DNA of 10,444 nucleotides from Rhodospirillaceae bacterium (GTDB taxonomy: Bacteria; Pseudomonadota; Alphaproteobacteria; MPNO01; UBA2964): NCBI GenBank assembly GCA_018660305.1, contig JABJKO010000029.1, positions 1 to 10,444 of the forward strand, read 5' to 3'. The notes beneath the pieces are model-generated. The model was not told the origin of the DNA. It searched no databases and worked only from the letters and a program-made list of their open reading frames with translations. This document shows, piece after piece, positions 1-8,100 of the stretch. The first letter of the stretch is position 1; the number at the start of each line of letters is the position of its first letter. A program made the translations under genes and the position numbers.

Positions 1-51
1 CTTGATTGCCTTGGTCGCACCGGTCTGTCGTGTCTGCGATTTCTGTTTCAT
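1..51 (-). CDS. 5' end of a gene of unknown function (partial)
   Basis: An open frame starts at the ATG at 51-49 and runs off the left edge without a stop. It gives 17 residues, beginning MKQKSQTRQTG, basic and hydrophilic. The start at 51 is preferred over the in-frame ATG at 57 because the Shine-Dalgarno-like AGGGGA (63-58) lies six bases from the former and touches the latter. The gene begins 44 bp after the stop of the membrane-protein gene on the same strand, so the two probably share a transcript. Too little is visible to suggest a function. The reading as a gene rests only on the ribosome binding site, the spacing and the open frame. Confidence 0.45.
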   Translation of the reverse strand, partial: MKQKSQTRQTGATKAIK

Positions 52-95
52 CTTCATTCCCCTACGGGTCATTACGATGAACCAGAAATCCTCTC

Positions 96-1742
96 TTATG
101 CAATGCCGCTAGTTTGTTCCATAGGCGCTGACGTTAGACAGCGAACGGCATCGCTACTTGTCGGTTCGTTGCTGCCGGAGTTTCTCTGGGACCTTAGCTC
201 AAGTTCGTTAGCAAAAGTTCGAAATTTCGCGTTTGTTTTCAATTTCTGAAAGAATTTTTTTTGCGCTTGCGAAAGACGCCCTACAACGCGAAGTCGCCGA
301 TCCCCATCAGTGGTATAGACGAAATATTTTAGTAACGCGCGCCTTTCCACATCGGTTAGTCTGAGGACGTTGTCGATAATCTGACCGATCACCTTTGTGT
401 TTTTGGGGAAATCTCCTGAGAAATTCTGCTTGGCTGCGTCGAGCGCAAAATTCTCATAAATTTGGCCTGCTATGTAATTTTCATAGTTAGATGGGAGCGC
501 AAGTTGAGCCTGGAGCCACCGTTTGTATGGCCGCTCAGGAAGATTAGGAAATAAATCAGTGCGACGATCGGAATGACCACCCGCAATAAAGCTAGAAATT
601 ATACCGTTATCTTCGCTACTTGCCTTGGCACCCTTAATGAAGAAGTTTTCTCCAAATACATTAGTGTACCATTCCTTAAGGTAAGGCTCGCTCGCCAAAG
701 CATGATTGATGGTTAATAATGCAGTATTTTTCAATCTGTCTTCTGAAGTATTGCCAGGCATGTCGAGCCGAATTGCACCGGCTGACCGCCCCCCGACGGG
801 ATAAACCCATGCGAGACGGTCGGTAAAGAACGTCTTGTATCCGTCGGGATCTTCCAGAGTTATGCGGCTGATATACCCGGCTCCGAACTGATCTAATAGC
901 TCTTGTCTTATTACGCCTACTTCGGAGTTCCTACTGTCCGAAACTTTGCCCCCTTTTACGGCTACTGCGCTTCGGTAAATATGATCACGATTAACTTCTG
1001 AAGAAAGCTGATAAAATCTCCGCTTGACGAATTCGGAAGGCAGCTTGTCAATTTTTTGGACGAGCGACGCAACCGCGGGCGCACTTATGTTGGGTGCCCT
1101 GGGGTCTTTTAAGACAGTGTCCTTTGATTGTTTGCCGAGAAATATGGATCCGGTAATTAGGCAGACGAGAAACAAGCAACCCAGTACAACCCGTTGTTTG
1201 CGTGGCGTCGAAGAGCTTAACGGACTGCCGTATTCGGATGTGATCGTGCTCGCTGCCAAAAATAGAAGGATCGTAAGCGGTATCAGAAGATCAGGACCTT
1301 TGATCGCGCCTTTAACTGCAATCTGAAATGGACCTCCTTCAGAGAAAATGAGTAAAAGGAATGCGACAACGGCCCAACAACCCACGCCGAACTCAGCTTG
1401 GTCGTGGCGCCACATGGCGATTAGAGACAGGAGGATGGTAAGCCCGACGGCCCAACTCAAGATTAATGACGCGGTCAAGCTCAGAGAGCGTCCGGACACC
1501 ACCAACGAATCCGTAACTAACATCGTTACCAAAGCCCCGACGAGAAGCACGAAGGACAGGTCGAGAAAGTTTTGGCTTCCTTTCAGACCCACTTTGGGAA
1601 TGGCGATGATGCCTTTGTCTGACGTATCCGCCGTCTCATCCGATCCCATTTTTATCCGTCGATGAATGACGTAGACCTGAAGCGTCAGCGCTCCCACGCT
1701 GATCATCGCTTGGATTGCATTAAAGAAAAAAGATGCTTCCAT
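96..1742 (-). CDS. Six-TM membrane protein of unknown function with large C-terminal domain
   Basis: The frame encodes 548 residues from an ATG at 1742, with a purine-rich AAGGGGGA about eight bases upstream that supports this start. Hydrophobic stretches suited to membrane helices lie near residues 6-27, 61-82, 89-110, 119-135, 151-167 and 184-203. By the positive-inside rule (RRIK after helix 1, WRH after helix 3, PRKQR before helix 6) the N-terminus and the C-terminal part would face the periplasm. Residues about 205-548 are soluble, mixed alpha/beta in character and rich in Lys/Arg, with no nucleotide-binding, kinase, protease or transporter motif that I recognise. The DNA is visibly more A+T-rich than the glt genes and its codons are less GC-biased, which suggests acquisition by transfer (inference). 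A second minus-strand gene follows 44 bp downstream, so this is probably the first gene of a small operon. The protein-coding call is firm; the function is unknown. Confidence 0.8.
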   Translation of the reverse strand: MEASFFFNAIQAMISVGALTLQVYVIHRRIKMGSDETADTSDKGIIAIPKVGLKGSQNFLDLSFVLLVGALVTMLVTDSLVVSGRSLSLTASLILSWAVGLTILLSLIAMWRHDQAEFGVGCWAVVAFLLLIFSEGGPFQIAVKGAIKGPDLLIPLTILLFLAASTITSEYGSPLSSSTPRKQRVVLGCLFLVCLITGSIFLGKQSKDTVLKDPRAPNISAPAVASLVQKIDKLPSEFVKRRFYQLSSEVNRDHIYRSAVAVKGGKVSDSRNSEVGVIRQELLDQFGAGYISRITLEDPDGYKTFFTDRLAWVYPVGGRSAGAIRLDMPGNTSEDRLKNTALLTINHALASEPYLKEWYTNVFGENFFIKGAKASSEDNGIISSFIAGGHSDRRTDLFPNLPERPYKRWLQAQLALPSNYENYIAGQIYENFALDAAKQNFSGDFPKNTKVIGQIIDNVLRLTDVERRALLKYFVYTTDGDRRLRVVGRLSQAQKKFFQKLKTNAKFRTFANELELRSQRNSGSNEPTSSDAVRCLTSAPMEQTSGIA

Positions 1743-2094
1743 CGGCCTGTCCCCCTTACTTATTGGTCGTGAACAATTGTTAGTGAGTCGAGGCCGGCTA
1801 CACTATGGGAAGGTGAGAATTTGGTGCTGGCGGTGGGTTTATCATCAATGGAGGTCCCCAGTCTTTGTTCGGCTCACCAAGGGGTTTGATACTTCCGATT
1901 TCCGTGAGGCGAACACGTTGTCGGAATAAATTCGGCTAACCTTCCCCCAATGGTTGCATAAGTGAACTTCAATTCATAGTTAGATTTGTTCCTGAACACC
2001 AATTGCTAATTTGAGTCGGCTTTCGGGTGAATAACGGTCAATCTCCTTTGGCGACGGAATCAATTTTTACTACCGTGTATTACAATGGATTACC

Positions 2095-2151
2095 GGTGGG
2101 CCAACCGGACAATTAGGAACCAGTGCCCAGTTTTGTCCTGCCGGGCCCACC
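2095..2151. repeat. Imperfect inverted repeat, possible stem-loop
   Basis: GGTGGGCC at 2095-2102 is the exact reverse complement of GGCCCACC at 2144-2151. A nested pair, GGAC (2107-2110) with GTCC (2135-2138), continues the same hairpin, leaving an apical region of about 24 bases. There is no T-run on either side, so it is not a convincing intrinsic terminator. It lies close to the composition change between the A+T-rich left block and the GC-richer right block. The structure is visible in the bases; any role is unknown. Confidence 0.4.
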
Positions 2152-2329
2152 ACTCCCTCGGTGCCAGAGACTCCACCAAGGCAAAATCCTCGCTGTTAAT
2201 GTGACAACGCCATAGGGAATCTTTAAGCCTGCTTGCGGGCGTTAGATTGTAGCGAGCCAGGCCCTCTGGTCGGCCCACACTATCCGGTCCCGTGACTTGA
2301 TAAGGCCCTCCGCAGCCAGCGTTGCCGGC

Positions 2330-2358
2330 TTGATCGCCGGTTTGTTAGGCAGCATACT
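2330..2358 (+). promoter_or_regulatory. Candidate sigma-70 promoter of the Rieske oxygenase gene
   Basis: TTGATC (2330-2335) and CATACT (2353-2358) are separated by 17 bases and match four of six bases each of the -35 and -10 consensus. Transcription would start near 2365, giving a short leader before the GGAGG at 2376-2380. A dyad, CCGGC (2325-2329) with GCCGG (2336-2340), frames the -35 hexamer exactly and could be an operator. This is a prediction from sequence only. Confidence 0.4.
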
Positions 2359-2385
2359 TCCCCAACCAGCCCCGCGGAGGTCCGA

Positions 2386-3582
2386 GTGAGCGCTTCTGAA
2401 CACAACGTCTATGAGACAACCGGGCTGCCGGAGACAGGGTTTCGCAACTACTGGTATCCGGTCTTCGCGGCCTGGCGGCTGGGCCGGAAACCAAAGACAG
2501 TCAGATTGCTGGGCGAGGACGTGGTGCTGTTTCGCGACGGCGGCAAGCTCTACGCGCTGAAAGATCAATGCGCCCACCGCGGCGCGCGCCTGTCAAAGGG
2601 CAAATGCCTCTATCCCGGCAGCGGTAAGCTGACCTGCCCCTATCATGGATGGACCTATTCAGGCGAAACCGGGCGCTGCGTCGCCAAGCTGATGGAAGGT
2701 CCCGATACGGTCATCGGTGACGAGGCGCGGGTCACGGCCTATCCGGTTCGCGAACATCGCGGCGTAATCTGGCTGTTTGTCGGCGATATGGAGCCCGTGC
2801 CACTGGAGGAAGACCTGCCGGACTGTCTCGCCGACACCGACGAGTGGCACACGATCTCGACCTGGCGGACCTACCGGTGCAACTGGCGCGCGCTAAACGA
2901 CAATCTTTGCTACGACCTTCATGCGCCATTTCTGCACCGTAATTCGCCGGAGCTCATTCTCCAGCCGATCTTCCCGTTTGCCAGCCAGGTGACGACCACG
3001 CCGCTCCCGGACGGCAGGGGGCTCGGCTATACCGCGCGCAACGGCGTGACCGAGGCCGACTATCCCGGGCTCGGTCATTTCCCGCCGCCGCGGGAAGCGT
3101 TCTGGCGCCGGCTCAAACCGCTCGGCCGCGGACAGGAAATGGACCCGAAAACCGCGCGGGCGACCAAGCAGTTCGGCATCCAGTACCGGCACATGTCGCG
3201 CCTGCCCACGGTGACTCTGGTGGGGCGGCCGTCGGGCGATTATTTTATGGTCCGCTGGGTCACGCCGATCGATGCCGACACGACGCTGTTCTATTCGCTC
3301 AACGCATTCCGCCGGCGCGGCGCGCTGGCGACCCTGTGGGACCGCCTCGCCTGGGCCGTGTGGCAAAGCTGGACCCATGACTGGGTGTTCTCGGATCAGG
3401 ATAAGAATATCGTCGAAGGCGTGCGCTCGAACGCCGAGCAGCTGTCGGGCAGCGATACCGGCGTGGTCGCGTGGCGCCGCTTCATGGTCGAAAATGCCCG
3501 GCAACCGACCAAGGCCCGCGACGTCGCGACGGTCGAAAACACGCCGGTCAAAACTACACCGGTCGGAACCGCCGCCGAATAG
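2386..3582 (+). CDS. Rieske [2Fe-2S] ring-hydroxylating oxygenase, terminal component, CarAa-like
   Basis: The gene encodes 398 residues from a GTG start, chosen because GGAGG (2376-2380) stands five bases upstream. Residues 19-140 form the Rieske domain: Cys62-Ala-His64 and Cys84-Pro-Tyr-His87-Gly-Trp hold the [2Fe-2S] cluster. The N-terminal pattern GFRNYWYPV and the tail pattern VVAWRR resemble carbazole 1,9a-dioxygenase CarAa (from memory). The catalytic domain starts with NWRALNDN (166-173), followed by His179 and His184, spaced as the two histidine ligands of the mononuclear iron; Asp339 (or Asp337) is the likely third ligand. Such enzymes add oxygen to aromatic or other hydrophobic substrates using electrons from a ferredoxin and a reductase. 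Neither is encoded beside it, so they must come from elsewhere, and the substrate cannot be told. Oddity: Tyr176 sits where the conserved bridging Asp is expected, with Asp177 next to it. The Thr/Pro-rich C-terminal tail looks unstructured. It converges on gltD, 91 bp away. Confidence 0.9.
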   Translation: MSASEHNVYETTGLPETGFRNYWYPVFAAWRLGRKPKTVRLLGEDVVLFRDGGKLYALKDQCAHRGARLSKGKCLYPGSGKLTCPYHGWTYSGETGRCVAKLMEGPDTVIGDEARVTAYPVREHRGVIWLFVGDMEPVPLEEDLPDCLADTDEWHTISTWRTYRCNWRALNDNLCYDLHAPFLHRNSPELILQPIFPFASQVTTTPLPDGRGLGYTARNGVTEADYPGLGHFPPPREAFWRRLKPLGRGQEMDPKTARATKQFGIQYRHMSRLPTVTLVGRPSGDYFMVRWVTPIDADTTLFYSLNAFRRRGALATLWDRLAWAVWQSWTHDWVFSDQDKNIVEGVRSNAEQLSGSDTGVVAWRRFMVENARQPTKARDVATVENTPVKTTPVGTAAE

Positions 3583-3590
3583 CCCACTGA

Positions 3591-3615
3591 AATCAGTTCC
3601 TTAGAAGGCCTGATT
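3591..3615. terminator. Weak stem-loop between convergent genes
   Basis: AATCAG (3591-3596) pairs with CTGATT (3610-3615), and CCT/AGG can pair inside. The hairpin begins nine bases after the oxygenase stop, in the 91-bp gap between it and the convergent gltD gene. No T-run follows on either strand, so termination here is only a suggestion from position. Confidence 0.25.
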
Positions 3616-3673
3616 CTGTCCGATCGACAAAATACCAGGGTCTGCGGAAATTAAAGAATTTCATTGAAATCGA

Positions 3674-5125
3674 TTAGCGCGGCAGGGTGGTCTTTCCCAT
3701 CAGGAATTCATCGATCGCGCGGGCGCACTGACGGCCTTCGCGGATCGCCCAGACGACAAGGGATTGTCCGCGCCGCATGTCGCCCGCTGAAAATATTTTA
3801 TCGACCGAGGTCTGATAATCATTTGTGTCGGCGAGCACGTTGCCGCGCCCGTCAAGGCCGACATCGGACTGCGCGATCATGCCTTCCCGGCGTGGACCAA
3901 GGAAACCCATGGCAAGCAGCACGAGATCGGCGTCGAGGCTAAATTCACTGCCTGCCACTTCCTGCATTTGCAGGCGCCCGTCCTCGCCCGGGGCCCATTC
4001 GACGCGTACGCATTCAATCGCTTCGACGCGGCCATCGGACGCCACCGCTCGGCGGGTCAGCACCGACCAGTCGCGGTCGCAGCCTTCTTCCTGGGACGAG
4101 GATGTACGGAATTTAAGGGGCCAGTCGGGCCAGGTCAGAGCCTTGTTTTCTTTCTCCGGCGGGCGCGGCATGATTTCCAGCTGTACGACGGAGGCGGCGC
4201 CCTGACGGATAGAGGTTCCGATACAATCCGAGCCGGTATCGCCGCCGCCTATCACGATGACGTGCTTGTCCGCCGCGGAGATCGTCCCACCCGGTGCCGC
4301 GACGGCTTCGCTGTCACCAGCGACACGTTTGTTTTGCTGGGTCAGAAAATCCATCGCAAAATGAATGCCGTCGAGCTCCCGTCCCTCGATTTCCAGATCA
4401 CGGGGAAATTCGGCGCCGCCGGTCAGGGCGACCGCATCGTAATTTTCGAGCAGTTCGTCGACAGTCACGTCGCTTCCGATCTCGATATTGGTACGGAACG
4501 TGACCCCCTCGTCCCGCATCTGTTCAATGCGGCGGTCGATCAGCCGTTTTTCCATTTTGAATTCAGGAATGCCATAGCGTAACAGCCCGCCGACGCGATC
4601 GTTCTTCTCGAACAAGGTGACATCATGGCCGGCCCGGGCGAGTTGTTGCGAACAGGCGAGCCCCGATGGGCCCGATCCGACCACCGCGATTTTTTTGCCG
4701 GTTCTTACCGACGGTACCATCGGCAGGATCCAGCCTTCCTTCCAGCCGCGATCGACAATGGCGCATTCGATGGTTTTTATGGTCACCGGTGTATCGTCGA
4801 TGTTTAGCGTGCAGGCAGCCTCGCAGGGGGCCGGGCAAATACGTCCCGTAAATTCAGGGAAATTGTTGGTTGAGTGAAGCGTCGTTAAGGCCGATTCCCA
4901 TTGCTCCCGGTAGACAAGATCGTTCCAGTCGGGGATCAGATTATTGACCGGGCAGCCGTTGTGACAGAACGGGATACCGCAATCCATGCAACGGGCCGCC
5001 TGTTCTCCCAGTGTTGGGTCGGGTAACGGCTCGACGAATTCCTGCCAATTGGTACGGCGCTGTTCGGACTCTTTGTAGCCGCGATCCTGGCGCTCAAATT
5101 CCAGAAAACCAGTTGGCTTACCCAT
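3674..5125 (-). CDS. gltD: Glutamate synthase (NADPH) small subunit
   Basis: This is the beta subunit of NADPH-dependent glutamate synthase (GOGAT). It oxidises NADPH on FAD and passes electrons through iron-sulfur clusters to the large subunit in the cytoplasm. The 483 residues match the usual length of about 470-490. The N-terminal ferredoxin-like part carries Cys46, Cys49, Cys54 and Cys58, then Cys97, Cys101 and Cys105, the cluster-binding pattern of the family. A first dinucleotide fold, VVGSGPSG (148-155), binds FAD. A second, VIGGGDTG (291-298), binds NADPH. The C-terminal AGDMRRG (447-453) with the following helix completes the FAD site. The ATG at 5125 is supported by AAGGA (5138-5134), eight bases upstream, and by the typical opening [10 protein letters not shown]. 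It follows gltB by 54 bp on the same strand and is almost certainly co-transcribed. No missing residues or frameshift are seen. NAD(P)H-dependent oxidoreductases with GltD-like folds exist, but adjacency to gltB settles the call. Confidence 0.97.
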   Translation of the reverse strand: MGKPTGFLEFERQDRGYKESEQRRTNWQEFVEPLPDPTLGEQAARCMDCGIPFCHNGCPVNNLIPDWNDLVYREQWESALTTLHSTNNFPEFTGRICPAPCEAACTLNIDDTPVTIKTIECAIVDRGWKEGWILPMVPSVRTGKKIAVVGSGPSGLACSQQLARAGHDVTLFEKNDRVGGLLRYGIPEFKMEKRLIDRRIEQMRDEGVTFRTNIEIGSDVTVDELLENYDAVALTGGAEFPRDLEIEGRELDGIHFAMDFLTQQNKRVAGDSEAVAAPGGTISAADKHVIVIGGGDTGSDCIGTSIRQGAASVVQLEIMPRPPEKENKALTWPDWPLKFRTSSSQEEGCDRDWSVLTRRAVASDGRVEAIECVRVEWAPGEDGRLQMQEVAGSEFSLDADLVLLAMGFLGPRREGMIAQSDVGLDGRGNVLADTNDYQTSVDKIFSAGDMRRGQSLVVWAIREGRQCARAIDEFLMGKTTLPR

Positions 5126-5179
5126 GGAGTCTATCCTTCAGAATTGACATACGCATTTCCTGGCACATTCCCTGGCGCA

Positions 5180-8100
5180 TCACTCGGCGGCGGCGGCGCC
5201 GAAACCTTCTTCCGCTATTTCGGTAAGGGCGCGACGGTAGTCTTTTGGCGTGACCTTGACGAACTTCTGGCGGGACGCTTCCCAGTCATCGAGAAGCGCT
5301 TTGGCCCGGGCACTGCCGGTCAGCAATCGGTGACGTTCGATCAATATGCGCAATCGTTCGTCGTCGAAGCGCAACATGTCGCCCATTCCGGCATCGTCGA
5401 CATTTATTGACCGCTGCGCCGGATGACCGGGATCATCCTTTTCCGCCTTGGAACTGGGCCTAACCGGCTCAAGATCAATCATTGCCGGGTTGCATCGGGT
5501 CTCGAATTTCCCATCGGGATCGTAAATATAGGCGATTCCGCCCGACATGCCGGCGGCGAAATTGCGCCCTGTTTCGCCGAGGACAACGACGACCCCGCCG
5601 GTCATATATTCGCATCCGTGGTCGCCGACGCCCTCGACCACCGCGACAGCGCCGGAATTCCGTACCGCGAAGCGTTCGCCCGCGACACCCTCGAAATAGA
5701 CTTCGCCGGAGATTGCGCCGTAAAGGACGGTATTCCCGACGATAATATTCTCGGTCGGCACGCGTGGCGCCGCATCGGGTTGGCGAACCACCACATGGCC
5801 GCCCGACAGGCCCTTGCCCACATAGTCGTTGGCATCGCCCACCAGTTCCAGGCTAACGCCGTGCGCGAGGAAGGCGCCAAAACTCCCGCCCGCTGTGCCC
5901 TCGAAGCGGATGGTAATGGTGTCATCGGGTAGTCCCGCGTGACCGTAACGCTGGGCCACCTCGCCCGACAGCATGGCGCCGACGGTGCGGTGGACGTTGC
6001 GGATATCGCGCTCAATATGCACAGGCTCTCTGGATTCAAGCGCCGGCTTTGCGGCTTCGATCAGTTCCATGTCCATCGCGGCGCCGAGATTATGGTCCTG
6101 GGTAGCGTTATTGCGGATCGCGACACCGTCGCGCGTGGGTGCCTGATACAAAAGTTTGGATAGATCGACACCCTTCGCTTTCCAGTGGTCGACGGCGCGG
6201 CGCATGTCGAGCCGGTCCACGCGGCCGATCATCTCGTCGATGGTGCGGAAACCAAGACTGGCCATGAGTTGCCGTACTTCCTCGGCAACGAAGAAGAAGT
6301 AATTGATCACGTGCTCGGGCGTGCCGGTGAATTTCTTGCGCAGGAGCGGGTCCTGTGTCGCGATGCCGACCGGGCAGGTATTGAGGTGACATTTGCGCAT
6401 CATGATGCAGCCCGCGGCGATTAGCGGTGCCGTGGCAAAGCCAAACTCATCGGCACCCAAAAGAGCGCCGATGACGACGTCGCGTCCGGTCCGCAGTCCG
6501 CCATCGACCTGGACGGCGATGCGGCCGCGCAGGCCGTTGAGGACAAGCGTCTGCTGAGTTTCGGCGAGGCCAATTTCCCAGGGTGAGCCCGCGTGAGTCA
6601 CGGACGTTAACGGGCTCGCCCCCGTACCGCCCTCGTAGCCCGCGATGGTAACATGGTCCGCGCGTGCTTTGCTGACACCCGCCGCGACCGTTCCGACACC
6701 CACCTCGGAGACCAGTTTGACCGAGATCCGCGCCACTGGATTGACGTTCTTGAGGTCGTGTATGAGCTGCGCCAGATCCTCGATCGAATAGATATCATGA
6801 TGCGGCGGCGGCGAAATAAGGCCCACCCCCGGCGTTGAATGGCGTACGCGGGCGATGTTCCGGTCCACCTTATGGCCCGGCAATTGTCCGCCTTCGCCGG
6901 GTTTTGCCCCCTGAGCCATTTTGATCTGAATGTCGTCGGCATTGACCAGATATTCGGTGGTGACGCCAAAACGGCCGGACGCAACCTGCTTGATCGCCGA
7001 GCGCATGGAATCGCCATTGGGCAGCGGCGTGAAGCGGTCGACTTCCTCACCGCCTTCACCGGTATTGGATTTGCCCCCGATGCGGTTCATGGCGATGGCA
7101 AGCGTGGTATGGGCCTCGCGGCTGATGGAGCCGAAGCTCATGGCACCGGTCGCAAAGCGTTTGATGATCTCGCTGGCGGGCTCGACGTCGTCGAGGGGTA
7201 TGGGCTCGTCTGCGGGTTTGAACGCCATCAGGCCCCGGATGGTCAGCAGGCGCTCACTCTGTTCGTTGATGCTCCTGGCGAAGGCGCTGTATTGTTCCGG
7301 TTGATTACCGCGTACCGCATGCTGCAACGAGGCTATGGAGTCCGGTGTCCAGGCATGATCCTCGCCGCGCAGCCTGTAAGTATAATCACCCCCCGTATCC
7401 AGCATGTCGCGGTAGAGCGGATCGTCGCCATAGGCGTTGCCGTGGCGTTGCACGGTTTCCGCCGCGATCGCGAGCATATCGGCACCTTCGATGGTCGAGG
7501 CAGTGCCGCAAAAATATTTCTCGACGAAATCGCTGCCCAGACCTACAGCGTCGAATATCTGCGCCCCACAATAGGACTGATAGGTCGAAATGCCCATTTT
7601 GGACATGACCTTGAGAATGCCTTTGCCGATGGCTTTCAGGTAATTGTTCTGGATCTCCCCGGTATCCAGAGGCAGGTCGTTCTCAAGCCGGATTTGTTCC
7701 AGCATTTCGAACGCCATATAGGGGTTGATCGCCTCTGCCCCATAGCCGGCCAGCACACAAAAATGATGGACTTCGCGCGCTTCGCCGGTTTCGACGACGA
7801 GGCCGGTGGAGGTTCGCAGACCCCGCCGGATCAGATTATGGTGCACGGCTGCCGTCGCCAGAAGCGCGGGGATCGGCACACGGCTGTCCGACACGGCGCG
7901 GTCGGACAGGATCAGAATATTGTAACCGTCGATCACCGCGTCGGTCGCTTCGCGGCAGAGTCTCTCGACCGCCGGCGCTAACCCTTCAATTCCTTCGGAT
8001 TCGGGCCAGGTTGTATCCAATGTGCGGGTGCGGAAAGCCTCCCCAACCAGTAAGGAGATGGATCGAATTTTCTCCAGATCGGCGTTGGTGAGGATGGGTT

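Larger units (their letters stand above)
1743..2385. other. Divergent intergenic region, about 640 bp
   Basis: This gap lies between the divergent membrane-protein and Rieske oxygenase genes and should hold promoters for both. Near the left gene is a perfect 10-bp palindrome, AACAATTGTT (1772-1781). Near the right gene is a plausible sigma-70 promoter (2330-2358). An imperfect inverted repeat lies at 2095-2151. A 62-codon GTG-started open frame (2278-2090, minus) exists, but it has no clear ribosome binding site and no recognisable domain, so it is not annotated. I see no tRNA, transposase remnant or riboswitch. The left half is A+T-rich like the membrane gene, while the part beyond about 2240 is GC-rich like the Rieske gene. 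Confidence 0.6.

Noticed and set aside
2090..2278. 62-codon minus-strand open frame with a GTG start in the gap before the Rieske gene
   Set aside because: There is no ATG, no convincing ribosome binding site and no recognisable domain, and the frame overlaps the inverted repeat. A real small protein cannot be excluded.
2242..2577. 111-codon minus-strand open frame over the start of the Rieske gene
   Set aside because: It runs antisense to the conserved N-terminal part of the oxygenase, including its Rieske motif region, and is best explained as a shadow frame.
2893..3504. 203-codon minus-strand open frame inside the Rieske gene
   Set aside because: Its composition (rich in Arg, Pro, Ala and His) is that of a shadow in GC-biased DNA, while the plus strand encodes a recognised protein throughout.
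3647..3662. Perfect six-base inverted repeat GAAATT / AATTTC between the convergent genes
   Set aside because: The stem is all A-T apart from the outer pair and has no T-run beyond it. It is too weak to call a terminator.
6839..7981. 380-codon plus-strand open frame antisense to gltB
   Set aside because: It lies wholly inside the conserved GltB coding region and resembles no protein family. Long antisense frames are common in genes with GC-rich third positions.
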